From NCBI RefSeq assembly GCF_022844385.1, contig NZ_JALHLX010000007.1:1-52527 (forward strand): a DNA stretch of 52,527 nt. The letters are read 5' to 3'. How positions within the stretch are numbered: position 1 is the first letter of the stretch; each line of letters opens with the position of its first letter. The notes below the pieces were generated by a model, which did no database searches, was not told the DNA's origin, and was given only the letters and a program-made list of their open reading frames with translations. The translations under genes were made by a program, and so were the position numbers. Positions 1-7,861 of this stretch are shown here, one piece after another. Source of the stretch: Hydrogenophaga sp. (GTDB taxonomy: Bacteria; Pseudomonadota; Gammaproteobacteria; Burkholderiales; Burkholderiaceae_C).

Positions 1-279
1 TGCCCGCTGTCCAACCTCAAGCTCTGCGTGGTGAACGACCTGCGCGACCACCCCATGAAGCGCCTGCTCGACGCAGGCCTTTGCGCCATGGTGAACTCGG
101 ACGACCCGGCCTACTTTGGTGGCTACATGAACGCCAACTTCGTGCAGACGGTGCAGGCGCTCGACCTCTCGCGCGACGACGTGATCACGCTGGCGCGCAA
201 CAGTTTTGAAGCGAGCTTCGTGAGCGATGCGCGACGCGCGGAGCTGATGAACCTGCTCGACAGCGCCATTGCAGCCTGA
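1..279 (+). CDS. Adenine/adenosine deaminase, C-terminal part (gene runs off the left edge)
   Basis: The open frame enters at base 1 and ends at TGA 277-279, giving the last 92 residues of an aminohydrolase. The string NSDDPAYFGGY is the metal-binding Asp-Asp motif of the adenosine/adenine deaminase family, and the preceding CPLSNLKL and HPMKRLLDAG stretches are also family hallmarks. The enzyme removes the 6-amino group of adenine or adenosine in the cytoplasm. The CPLSN-LKLCVV form resembles the bacterial adenine deaminase branch, but substrate choice cannot be settled from the tail. A BMP-type binding protein and guanine deaminase nearby support a purine salvage or catabolism locus. Confidence 0.85.
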   Translation, partial: CPLSNLKLCVVNDLRDHPMKRLLDAGLCAMVNSDDPAYFGGYMNANFVQTVQALDLSRDDVITLARNSFEASFVSDARRAELMNLLDSAIAA

Positions 280-286
280 GCGGAGA

Positions 287-384
287 TGCGGCGAATGGTC
301 CTTCCATTCGCCGCATGAAGTGCGGCGAATGACTTGAACATTCACCGCAGCAGGCGCACAATCGCCGCATGAACAGCGGTGAAT
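287..384. repeat. Array of six inverted palindrome arms ahead of and across the fic start codon
   Basis: Six arms alternate in orientation: TGCGGCGAATG (287-297), CATTCGCCGCA (305-315), TGCGGCGAATG (321-331), CATTCACCGCA (339-349), AATCGCCGCA (360-369) and AGCGGTGAAT (375-384). The first four are 11-mers, three of them perfect complements and one with a single change. Pairs recur with a period of about 34 bp. The last pair flanks and overlaps the fic ATG at 369. This looks like a multi-site operator, probably for the winged-helix end of the Fic protein itself; that role is inference. Confidence 0.8.
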
Positions 385-1496
385 ACCGGCGCGCTCCGCG
401 CTACATCTGGCAGGCCCCTGAGTGGCCGGCCTTGCACTACGACCTGTCGGAACTGGCTTCGCCGCTCGCGGAAGTGAGCCGCGCCCAGGGCGTTCTGCTC
501 GGCCGCCTGGTCGACGTGGGCATGGCCTTGCAGGAGCGCGCCAGCCTGGTCGCGCTGACCGACGACGTGGTCAAGACCAGCGCCATCGAAGGTGAGCAGC
601 TGGACGTGTTGTCCGTGCGGTCGTCGGTGGCCCGGCGCCTGGGTGTGGACATCGGCGCGCTGCTGCCCGCGAACCGCCATGTGGACGGTGTGGTCGACAT
701 GGTGCTGGATGCCACCCAGCGCCACCAGGAACCGTTGACGGCCGAGCGGCTTTTTGGCTGGCACGCGGCACTGTTTCCCACCGGCTTCGGCAGCCTCACC
801 CGCATCCGCGTGGGCGCGTGGCGCAACGATGCGTCGGGTCCGATGCAGGTGGTCTCGGGGCCGGTGCATCGGCAGCGGGTTCATTTCGAGGCACCACCGG
901 CCGAACGCCTGTCTGCCGAGATGGGCGATTTTCTGGCGTGGGCCAATGCCGCCACGGGTGAGCCGGCGGTGATCAAAGCCGGGCTGGCCCATCTGTGGCT
1001 GGTGACGGTGCACCCGTTCGACGACGGCAATGGACGCATCGCGCGGGCGGTGGGCGATCTGTTTCTCGCGCGGGGCGATGGCATCCCGCAACGTTTCTAC
1101 AGCCTCTCCGCGCAGATCCAGCGCGAGCGCAAGCGCTACTACGAGGTGCTGGAGCGCACGCAGCGCGGCGATCTCGACGCCACCGAATGGCTGAGCTGGT
1201 TTCTCGCGACCTTGCTGCGCGCGGTGGAGAGTGCCCACCAGACACTGGACTCTGTGTTGCTCAAGGCACGCCTCTGGCAGCGGTGGGCGCAGATCCCCAT
1301 GAACGAGCGGCAAGTGGCCATGCTCAACCGCGTGCTCGATGGTTTCGAAGGCCGGCTCACCAGCGGTCAGTGGGCCAAGCTGACGAAGTGCTCGCCCGAC
1401 ACCGCCTTGCGCGACCTGCAGCAGCTGCTGGCGCTGGGGGTGCTGCGCAAGACGGAGGCGGGCGGCCGGAGCACCGCGTACGAGCTGGCGCATTGA
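369..1496 (+). CDS. Fic family protein, class II, with C-terminal winged helix
   Basis: 375 residues. The catalytic Fic motif HPFDDGNGRIAR is at about 215-226 (His215 base, Asn221, Arg223 and Arg226 for phosphate binding), so the enzyme should transfer AMP from ATP to hydroxyl side chains. An N-terminal TSAIEG at 70-75 fits the [S/T]xxxE[G/N] inhibitory-helix motif of class II Fic proteins, which block ATP binding with Glu74. The N-terminal part resembles DUF4172. The last about 60 residues look like a winged helix (QWAKLTKCSPDTALRDLQ). No antitoxin partner is adjacent, consistent with intramolecular inhibition. The ATG sits inside the palindrome array, suggesting autoregulation. The target protein is unknown. 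Confidence 0.9.
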   Translation: MNSGEYRRAPRYIWQAPEWPALHYDLSELASPLAEVSRAQGVLLGRLVDVGMALQERASLVALTDDVVKTSAIEGEQLDVLSVRSSVARRLGVDIGALLPANRHVDGVVDMVLDATQRHQEPLTAERLFGWHAALFPTGFGSLTRIRVGAWRNDASGPMQVVSGPVHRQRVHFEAPPAERLSAEMGDFLAWANAATGEPAVIKAGLAHLWLVTVHPFDDGNGRIARAVGDLFLARGDGIPQRFYSLSAQIQRERKRYYEVLERTQRGDLDATEWLSWFLATLLRAVESAHQTLDSVLLKARLWQRWAQIPMNERQVAMLNRVLDGFEGRLTSGQWAKLTKCSPDTALRDLQQLLALGVLRKTEAGGRSTAYELAH

Positions 1497-1520
1497 GCGA
1501 AGGCTAAAATCCTCTCCCAG

Positions 1521-1550
1521 CGAGCCCGGTGCTTCCCCGGCTCGTTTTTT
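1521..1550 (+). terminator. Rho-independent terminator after fic
   Basis: CGAGCC (1521-1526) pairs with GGCTCG (1539-1544), with two further G-C pairs inside a short internal mismatch, and is followed directly by six T residues (1545-1550). It lies 25 bases after the fic stop and before the BMP gene, so it separates the two transcription units. Confidence 0.75.
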
Positions 1551-1579
1551 CATTCACGGAAGCCATGTAGAGGACCACC

Positions 1580-2674
1580 ATGTACAAAAACCTCGTGACC
1601 CGGTGCGCCTGCGCACTGGCGGTTGCCAGTTTTTCCCTTCCCTTTTCACTCCACGCACAAGTCCCTGCGGGCGCGCCGCTGAAGGCTGCGTTCGTCTATG
1701 TGGCACCGCTCACGCCGGCGGGCTGGGTGCGCCAGCACGAGCAGGGGCGCCTGGCGGTGCAGGCCGCGCTGGGCAGCCGCGTGGAGACCCGCTTTGTGGA
1801 AAACGTGCCCGAAGGGGCAGACGCCGAGCGGGTGATCCGCGATCTGGCGAAGCAGGGCCACCGGATCATCTTCACGCCGAGCTTCGGCTACATGGAGCCC
1901 ACGCTCAAGGTTGCACGCGAGTTCCCCGATGTGAAGTTCGAGTCCATCACCGGCTACAAAACCGCGCCCAACGTGGCCACGGCGAACGCCCGCTACTACG
2001 AAGGCCGTTACCTCGCTGGCGTGGCTGCCGGGCGTCTGGCCACGCAGGCGGGTTACGTGGCGGGCTTTCCCATCCCCGAGGTGATCCAGGGCATCAACGC
2101 CTTCACGCTGGGCATGAGGTCGGTCAATCCCAAGTCCACCGTGCGCGTGGTGTTCCTGGGCGAGTGGTTCAACCCGCCGCGCGAGCGCGACGCGGCCATG
2201 TCGCTCATGAACCAGGGCGCCGAGGTGCTGGCGTTCCACACCGGCTCCACCGCCGTGATGACCGCAGCGCAGGAGCGCGGCAAGCTGGCAGTGGCCTACC
2301 ACTCCGACATGCGCCAGTTCGCACCCGACGCGCAGATCGTCGCCGTGACCCACCTCTGGGGCGACTACTACACGCGCCGTGTGCAGGCCGTGCTGGACGG
2401 CACGTGGGCCAGTGGCAGCGTCTGGGGCGGCGTGAGGGACGGCATGGTCCGCGTCGACGCTTTCGGCCCCAAGGTGCCCGTCGCCGTGCGCGACGAGGTG
2501 CTGGCACGCCAGGCCGAGATGGCTGCGGGCCGCCTGCAGGTGTTTGCCAGTGCCAACGGTGTGCGCGACAACGAAGGCAACGTCGCGATTGCCGCTGGCA
2601 AGTCGCTGTCCGATGCCGACATCCTGAACATGAAGTGGCTGGCAGAAGGCGTGCTGGCCAAGATCGACCGATAA
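1580..2674 (+). CDS. BMP family ABC transporter substrate-binding protein (purine/nucleoside uptake)
   Basis: 364 residues with a cleavable signal peptide (hydrophobic residues about 9-24, likely cut after SLHA). The mature N-terminus AAFVYVAPLTPAGWVRQHEQG matches the start of the BMP/Med fold, and TPSFGYMEP, YYEGRYLAG and VWGGVRDG are further family blocks. BMP proteins are periplasmic receptors for nucleosides or purines feeding an ABC permease. No permease or ATPase gene follows here; they may lie left of the window, before the deaminase gene. Guanine deaminase downstream supports a purine ligand. The start is preceded only by a weak GAGGA-like site. Confidence 0.88.
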   Translation: MYKNLVTRCACALAVASFSLPFSLHAQVPAGAPLKAAFVYVAPLTPAGWVRQHEQGRLAVQAALGSRVETRFVENVPEGADAERVIRDLAKQGHRIIFTPSFGYMEPTLKVAREFPDVKFESITGYKTAPNVATANARYYEGRYLAGVAAGRLATQAGYVAGFPIPEVIQGINAFTLGMRSVNPKSTVRVVFLGEWFNPPRERDAAMSLMNQGAEVLAFHTGSTAVMTAAQERGKLAVAYHSDMRQFAPDAQIVAVTHLWGDYYTRRVQAVLDGTWASGSVWGGVRDGMVRVDAFGPKVPVAVRDEVLARQAEMAAGRLQVFASANGVRDNEGNVAIAAGKSLSDADILNMKWLAEGVLAKIDR

Positions 2675-2729
2675 GCGCCATGTCGCTTTCGGTATGGCGT
2701 TGGCCGCGCAAGGCACTAAGCTTGTGCCC

Positions 2730-4010
2730 ATGAAAGCGTATCGAGCCTCCATCCTCTCTTTTGCCGACGACCAGTCCCCCGTGTTCGAGGCCGACGGCCT
2801 GCTGGTCGTGGGGCCGGACGCCAAAGGTCACTCGGTCGTGCGCTCCGTGGGAAACCACGATGCGTTGATCGGCAACTTTCCTGGTGTGGCGGTGGAAGAC
2901 CTGCGCGGCAAGATCATCGCGCCGGGCTTTGTGGACATGCACATCCACTACCCGCAGACCGACGTGATCGGTGCGCCGGCTGCCGGTTTGCTGCCCTGGC
3001 TGGAGAACTACACCTTTCCGCACGAGTCGCGTTTTCACGATGGCGAGCACGCGGGTGAGGTGGCGGGCTTCTTTTTTGACGAGCTGGCTCGCCACGGCGT
3101 GACCACGGCACTCACGTTTGCCACGTCGCACCCGGCGTCTGTGACGGCAGCGTTCGAAGAAGCGCAGCGCCGCGGCCTGCGCTTCATCACCGGCAAGGTG
3201 CTGCAGGACCGCCACAGCCCGGACGGTGTGCGCGACGACACCGAACAAAGCCTCATCGACACCGAAGAGTTGATCCAGCGCTGGCACGGCGTGGACCGGT
3301 TGGGCTACGCGATCACCCCGCGCTTTGCACCCACCAGCACGCCGGCGCAGTTGCGCGGCGCGGGCGAACTGGCGGCGAAGTACCCCGATGTGTGGGTCCA
3401 GTCGCACGTGGCGGAAAACCTGGACGAAGTGCGCTGGGCGGCCGAGTTGTTTCCGCAATCGCGCAGTTACCTGGGTGTGTACGGCGACTTCGGCCTGCTG
3501 CGCCAGCGCGCGGTGTACGCGCACTGCATCCACTTCGATGCCGCTGATCGCGCGCTCATGGCGCAGACCGGCGCGGTGGCGGCGGTGAGCCCGACGAGCA
3601 ACCTGTTTCTGGGCAGCGGCTTCTTCGACTTTGCCGCAGCCGACGCCGCCGGCATGAGCTATGGCCTGGCCAGCGACGTGGGCGGCGGCACCAGCTTCTC
3701 GCCGTTTCACACCATGCTCGCGGCCTACTGCGTGGGCCGCGAGGGCCAGAGCAAGGTGGGCCTGAGCCTTTCACCAGGCCAACTCTGGTGGCAGCACACG
3801 GCCGGTGCGGCGAAGGCGCTGGGTCTGGACGGTGTGGTGGGCAACCTGCAACCCGGCAACGAGGCCGACTTCGTGGTGCTCGATCCGAAATCCACACTAC
3901 TGCTGGCGCGCAAGACCGCGCAGGCCAGCAACCTCGACGAGCTGCTGTTTGCGTTGATCGTGCTGGGTGACGACCGGGTGATCGAGCGCACAGTGATCGC
4001 CGGGCGCTGA
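2730..4010 (+). CDS. guaD: Guanine deaminase
   Basis: 426 residues from the chosen ATG; an upstream in-frame start at 2694 would add 12 residues that do not fit the family. The zinc-binding DMHIHYPQ at about 70-77 and the following PWLENYTFPHE segment are specific to GuaD within the amidohydrolase superfamily. Further metal ligands are expected in QSHVAEN and YAHCIH, and in the Asp of ASDVGGGTSFSPF. The enzyme deaminates guanine to xanthine in the cytoplasm. It follows the BMP receptor gene by 55 bases and probably shares its transcript. It converges on cydB with a 12-base gap. Confidence 0.95.
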   Translation: MKAYRASILSFADDQSPVFEADGLLVVGPDAKGHSVVRSVGNHDALIGNFPGVAVEDLRGKIIAPGFVDMHIHYPQTDVIGAPAAGLLPWLENYTFPHESRFHDGEHAGEVAGFFFDELARHGVTTALTFATSHPASVTAAFEEAQRRGLRFITGKVLQDRHSPDGVRDDTEQSLIDTEELIQRWHGVDRLGYAITPRFAPTSTPAQLRGAGELAAKYPDVWVQSHVAENLDEVRWAAELFPQSRSYLGVYGDFGLLRQRAVYAHCIHFDAADRALMAQTGAVAAVSPTSNLFLGSGFFDFAAADAAGMSYGLASDVGGGTSFSPFHTMLAAYCVGREGQSKVGLSLSPGQLWWQHTAGAAKALGLDGVVGNLQPGNEADFVVLDPKSTLLLARKTAQASNLDELLFALIVLGDDRVIERTVIAGR

Positions 4011-4022
4011 CGATCAGCCTTT

Positions 4023-5021
4023 TCAGGTGTAGGTCAAATCGCGGGCTTTGCCCCAGAACACCCGGTACATGAAGATCGTGTAGACGATGATCACCGGCAG
4101 CGTGATCGCCACGCCGATGAAGATCACGGTGAGCGCTTCGGTGCCGATGGCGGCCTCCCACACCGTCATGCGGCCGATCACGATGTCGGGGAAGATGCTG
4201 TACGACAGGCCGAAGAAGGCCAGCACGAAGATCAGCACGGTGGACACGAACACCACCCAGCCGTAGCCGGCTTTCACCACCTCGGGGTGGGTGACCACCC
4301 AGCGCACGGCGAAGAACGCGATGGCGCAGCTCAGTGGTACCGGCAGCAGCGCAAACACTTCGGGCACACCGAACCATTTGTCCACCACCGCCGGGTTCAC
4401 CAGCGGTGTGGCGGCCGAGATGGCCACCAGCGCCACACCCATGGGCCAGAGCACGCGCCTGGCCCAGAACACCGCGCGCAACTGCAGTTCACCGTCGGTC
4501 TTCATGATCAGCCAGCCAGCGCCCAGCAACACATAGGCGGCGGGCAGCGTGATCGCAATACCCAGGCTGAACGCCAGGCCCAGCAGGCCCTGCTCGAAGC
4601 CGGTGATGTAGCTGCCCAGCATCCAGCCCTGCGCGCTGCTGGCGAGCAAGGAGCCAGCAAAGAAAGTCTTGTTCCAGAAGTCCTTGTATTGCAGTGGTGC
4701 CTTGACGCGGAAGTCGAAGGCCACGCCGCGCAGGATCAAACCGATCAGCATCACGGCCACGGGCAGATAGAGCGCCTGCAACACCAGGCCGTGTGCAAAT
4801 GGAAATGCCACCAGCAGCACGCCCACGCCCAGCACCAGCCAGGTTTCGTTGGCGTCCCAGAACGGACCGATGCTGGCGATCATGGTGTCCTTCTGCTTCT
4901 CGTCGGCCAGCGGCAGCAGCAGGCCCACACCGAGGTCGTAGCCGTCGAGCACAACATACGCGAGCAGGGACAGGCCCATCACGGCGAGGAAGATCAGGGG
5001 GAGGAATTCGGCCCAGGTCAT
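4023..5021 (-). CDS. cydB: Cytochrome bd ubiquinol oxidase subunit II
   Basis: 332 residues with about eight predicted membrane segments. VLDGYDLGVG near the N-terminus, GPFWDANETWLV and LRGVAFDFR are conserved CydB blocks. The length is shorter than enterobacterial CydB (about 379) and matches the CioB/cyanide-insensitive type. With CydA it forms the quinol oxidase that reduces oxygen to water without pumping protons. It lies 88 bases after cydA in a gbsR-like - cydA - cydB order. No CydX-type small gene is visible after it; the next gene, guaD, converges. Confidence 0.95.
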   Translation of the reverse strand: MTWAEFLPLIFLAVMGLSLLAYVVLDGYDLGVGLLLPLADEKQKDTMIASIGPFWDANETWLVLGVGVLLVAFPFAHGLVLQALYLPVAVMLIGLILRGVAFDFRVKAPLQYKDFWNKTFFAGSLLASSAQGWMLGSYITGFEQGLLGLAFSLGIAITLPAAYVLLGAGWLIMKTDGELQLRAVFWARRVLWPMGVALVAISAATPLVNPAVVDKWFGVPEVFALLPVPLSCAIAFFAVRWVVTHPEVVKAGYGWVVFVSTVLIFVLAFFGLSYSIFPDIVIGRMTVWEAAIGTEALTVIFIGVAITLPVIIVYTIFMYRVFWGKARDLTYT

Positions 5022-5109
5022 ACGAGACCTCCGCAGGGCCGCCCCAAGGAGGGCTCAGCCCCCTCGGGGGGTAGCGACAGGCACGAAGTGCAGAGCGTGG
5101 GGGCCATGT
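5022..5109. repeat. GC-rich palindromic spacer between cydA and cydB
   Basis: The 88-base spacer holds GGGCT-C-AGCCC (about 5051-5061) and CCCCC-TC-GGGGG (5059-5070), followed by GCACGAAGTGCAGAGCGTGGGGGC. From memory, spacers of this style recur between genes of Comamonadaceae, as does the one after rbcS in this window. It could fold in the cyd mRNA and change the CydA:CydB ratio, which is inference. Confidence 0.45.
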
Positions 5110-6477
5110 TCATACACCGGCCTTTCCGAGTGCTGCATTGCTGCCGGGAATCGGCGCGTGCTTGAACGGGTTCTCCGCCATGTACTTGAGCACGCCGATG
5201 TAGGTGACCAGCAGCAAGCCATAGACGATGAGGTAGGCGGTGAGCGTGAGCGCGATCATCGAGGGTGCGATGTCGGTGGCGATCTCGCTGGTGCGCAGCA
5301 GGCCGTAGACCATGAAAGGCTGACGGCCGATTTCGGTGACGTACCAGCCCGAGAGCGTGGCCACCCAGCCAGAGAAGGTCATGCCCGCGAGCACCCACAG
5401 CAGGGGCCTGGGCAGGCGGATCTTGCCGTCGGCCATCTGCTTGCGTTTGCGCCACAGCTGCCAGGCGGCGAACCAGGCCACCGCCATCATCAGGGTGCCC
5501 GTGCCCACCATGACGCGGAAAGACCAGAACACGGGCGCCACCGGTGGATGAGCACCTTTGAAATCGTTGATGCCCTGGATCTCGGCGTCCAGGTCGTGCG
5601 CCAGGATCAGGCTGGCGAGTTTGGGGATCTTGATCGCGAAGTGGGTCTCGCCGGCCTCCTCGTCGGGAATGCCGAAGAGCGTGAGCGGTGCGCCTTTCTG
5701 CGTGTCCCAGATGCCTTCCATGGCGGCCACTTTGGCGGGCTGGTGTTCCAGCGTGTTCAGGCCGTGCAGGTCACCCGCCACGAACTGGATCGGGATGACG
5801 ATGGCGGCGGCGACCAGCGCGGTGCGCATGGCCTTGTGCGTGCCGGCTGTGGCGCTGCCCTTGATGAGTTGCCAGGCACACAGGCCGGCGATCAGGAACG
5901 ACGCGGTGAGGGCCGAGGCCAGCAGCTTGTGACTGAAGCGGTAGGGAAACGAGGGGTTGAACACCACGGCCCACCAGTCGGTGGCGTAGAACTGGCCGTT
6001 GACGATCTCAAACCCAGCCGGGGTCTGCAGCCACGAGTTGAGGCTCAGGATCCAGAAGGCCGACATGGTGGTGCCGAATGCCACGAGGAAGGTGGCGGCG
6101 AGGTGCACGCGCTCCGACACGCGGCCCCGACCAAACAGCATGATGCCGAGGAAGCTCGCCTCCAGGAAAAACGCGGTCAGCACTTCATAGCCCAGCAGCG
6201 GGCCCGAAATGTTGCCGGTCTTCTCCATGAAGCCGGGCCAGTTGGTGCCGAACTGGAAACTCATCACGATGCCCGAGACCACGCCGAGCGCGAACGTCAA
6301 CGCGAAGACCTTGGTCCAGAAGTAGTAGGCCTCTTCCCATGCCGGGTCGCGCGTCTTGATGAAGCGCAACCGGAAGAACAGCAGGAACCAGCACATCGCA
6401 ATCGTGATGGTCGGGAACAGGATGTGAAAGCTGATGTTGGCGGCGAACTGGATTCGCGACAGGATCAAGGCGTCCAT
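5110..6477 (-). CDS. cydA: Cytochrome bd ubiquinol oxidase subunit I
   Basis: 455 residues with about nine membrane segments. The N-terminal ISFHILFP carries the haem-ligand His near position 19, and SHKLLAS carries a second haem ligand at about 186-192. The quinol-binding Q-loop is short, and GWYVTEIGRQPF near the C-terminal third is a family signature. The short Q-loop and length match the cyanide-insensitive (CIO) branch. It binds haems b and d in the inner membrane and works with CydB under low oxygen or when haem-copper oxidases are inhibited. It starts 38 bases after the GbsR-like regulator gene, so all three are probably one operon. Confidence 0.96.
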   Translation of the reverse strand: MDALILSRIQFAANISFHILFPTITIAMCWFLLFFRLRFIKTRDPAWEEAYYFWTKVFALTFALGVVSGIVMSFQFGTNWPGFMEKTGNISGPLLGYEVLTAFFLEASFLGIMLFGRGRVSERVHLAATFLVAFGTTMSAFWILSLNSWLQTPAGFEIVNGQFYATDWWAVVFNPSFPYRFSHKLLASALTASFLIAGLCAWQLIKGSATAGTHKAMRTALVAAAIVIPIQFVAGDLHGLNTLEHQPAKVAAMEGIWDTQKGAPLTLFGIPDEEAGETHFAIKIPKLASLILAHDLDAEIQGINDFKGAHPPVAPVFWSFRVMVGTGTLMMAVAWFAAWQLWRKRKQMADGKIRLPRPLLWVLAGMTFSGWVATLSGWYVTEIGRQPFMVYGLLRTSEIATDIAPSMIALTLTAYLIVYGLLLVTYIGVLKYMAENPFKHAPIPGSNAALGKAGV

Positions 6478-6515
6478 GGTGGTGCTTGGTGATGTGGAGT
6501 CGGTGTTGTGTGCGC

Positions 6516-7118
6516 TCAGGCTGCGTGGTCGAGCGGGTCTTTCGGGGTTGTTTTGCGGGCGGGCGACTTGCCGGTCAGCCGGTCCTTGAACTCAAGCACC
6601 TTGGTCACCGTGGTGCCCATGCCCATGAGTTGCATCGCGGTCTCTGGCGCCAGCTTCTGCACGTCGTCGAACCAGGTCATGAGCCGGTCGATCAGGTCGT
6701 GCATCTCGCGCATGCGGTTCTGGGCGTGGCGCTCGGCTTCGGTGGTGGGGGTGTCGAGCAGGGCGGTGCGCAGCATCGAGAGCGTGGGTTCCACCTCGCG
6801 GCGGCGGCGTTCTTCGGCCAGCACACGGAAAATCTCCCACACGTCGGCTGGCGCCTCAAAGTACTCACGGCGGTCGCCCGGGTGGTGGCGCAGGCGCACC
6901 AGACGCCAAGCCTGCAGTTCCTTCAAGCCCATGCTCACGTTGGAGCGCGAGAACTCCAGCGTCTCGGCGATCTCGTCGGCGTTGAGCGCCTGTGGCGAGA
7001 TGTAGAGCAGGGCGTAGATCTGACCGACGGTTCGGTTGATGCCCCACTTGCTGCCCATTTCCCCGAAGTGGGCAACGAACTCTCGGTTGAGCGGGGGGAG
7101 GTGGTCTTGCAGTGGCAT
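6516..7118 (-). CDS. GbsR/MarR-family transcriptional regulator of the cyd operon
   Basis: 200 residues. Residues about 50-100 form a winged helix (ADEIAETLEFSRSNVSMGLKELQ), and the context GSKWGINRTVGQIYALLY is typical of the GbsR branch of MarR-like repressors. The C-terminal half is helical and likely dimerises; the tail is rich in Lys, Pro and Asp. It is first in the operon with cydAB, and a perfect 18-bp palindrome lies 31 bp upstream of its start, which is the expected arrangement for an autoregulated dimeric repressor. The inducing signal is unknown. Confidence 0.85.
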   Translation of the reverse strand: MPLQDHLPPLNREFVAHFGEMGSKWGINRTVGQIYALLYISPQALNADEIAETLEFSRSNVSMGLKELQAWRLVRLRHHPGDRREYFEAPADVWEIFRVLAEERRRREVEPTLSMLRTALLDTPTTEAERHAQNRMREMHDLIDRLMTWFDDVQKLAPETAMQLMGMGTTVTKVLEFKDRLTGKSPARKTTPKDPLDHAA

Positions 7119-7148
7119 GGGAAGGAATGTATCGGCTTCGGCTTGAGT

Positions 7149-7166
7149 TTTCAGTAATTACTGAAA
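7149..7166. promoter_or_regulatory. Perfect 18-bp palindrome, likely operator of the gbsR-like-cydAB operon
   Basis: TTTCAGTAATTACTGAAA reads the same on both strands. It is AT-rich in an otherwise GC-rich spacer, lies 31 bp before the regulator start (7118, minus strand) and 77 bp before dcd (7243, plus strand). Size and symmetry suit a MarR/GbsR dimer site. It could control both directions. Confidence 0.65.
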
Positions 7167-7242
7167 TTCCGGGAAGTTGCGAGGGGTTATCGCGGCGCGG
7201 TGTCGAGGAGCGCCGGCGTCCGACTCCCTACAATCGCGCTCC

Positions 7243-7815
7243 ATGAGCATCAAAAGCGACAAATGGATCCGCCGCATGGCCGAGGAACACGGCCTGATTT
7301 CACCCTTCGAGCCCGGCCAGGTGAGAGCTGTGGACGGCAAGAAGGTGATCAGCTATGGCACCAGCAGCTACGGCTACGACATCCGCTGTGCGCCCGAATT
7401 CAAGGTGTTCACCAACATCCACAGCACCGTGGTGGACCCGAAGAACTTCGACGAGAACAGCTTCGTGGACATCAACAAGGATGTCTGCGTGATCCCGCCC
7501 AACAGCTTTGCGCTCGCGCGGACCCTGGAGTACTTCCGCATCCCGCGCAACGTGCTCACCATCTGCCTGGGCAAGAGCACCTACGCGCGCTGCGGCATCA
7601 TCGTCAACGTCACGCCCTTCGAGCCCGAGTGGGAAGGCTATGTGACCCTGGAGTTCAGCAACACCACCCCGCTGCCCGCCAAGATCTACGCGGGCGAAGG
7701 CTGCGCCCAGGTGCTGTTTTTCGAGAGCGACAAGGACGATGTCTGCGAGGTCAGCTACAAGGACCGCGGCGGCAAGTACCAAGGACAGACCGGGGTGACG
7801 CTGCCCAAGGCTTGA
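7243..7815 (+). CDS. dcd: dCTP deaminase
   Basis: 190 residues, the normal length for Dcd. KSTYAR at about 110-115 holds the conserved Ser and Arg of the active site, and TLEFSN holds the catalytic Glu. The N-terminal [15 protein letters not shown] and the [13 protein letters not shown] block are diagnostic. It deaminates dCTP to dUTP as a cytoplasmic trimer, feeding dTTP synthesis. The ATG at 7243 is chosen over an in-frame start at 7177 because the family begins with MSIKSDKWI. It is divergent from the GbsR-like gene. Confidence 0.97.
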   Translation: MSIKSDKWIRRMAEEHGLISPFEPGQVRAVDGKKVISYGTSSYGYDIRCAPEFKVFTNIHSTVVDPKNFDENSFVDINKDVCVIPPNSFALARTLEYFRIPRNVLTICLGKSTYARCGIIVNVTPFEPEWEGYVTLEFSNTTPLPAKIYAGEGCAQVLFFESDKDDVCEVSYKDRGGKYQGQTGVTLPKA

Positions 7816-7861
7816 TTTGCATCAAGGCCGGCTGGCTGGCGCGCCGATAGCATCGGTCGCC

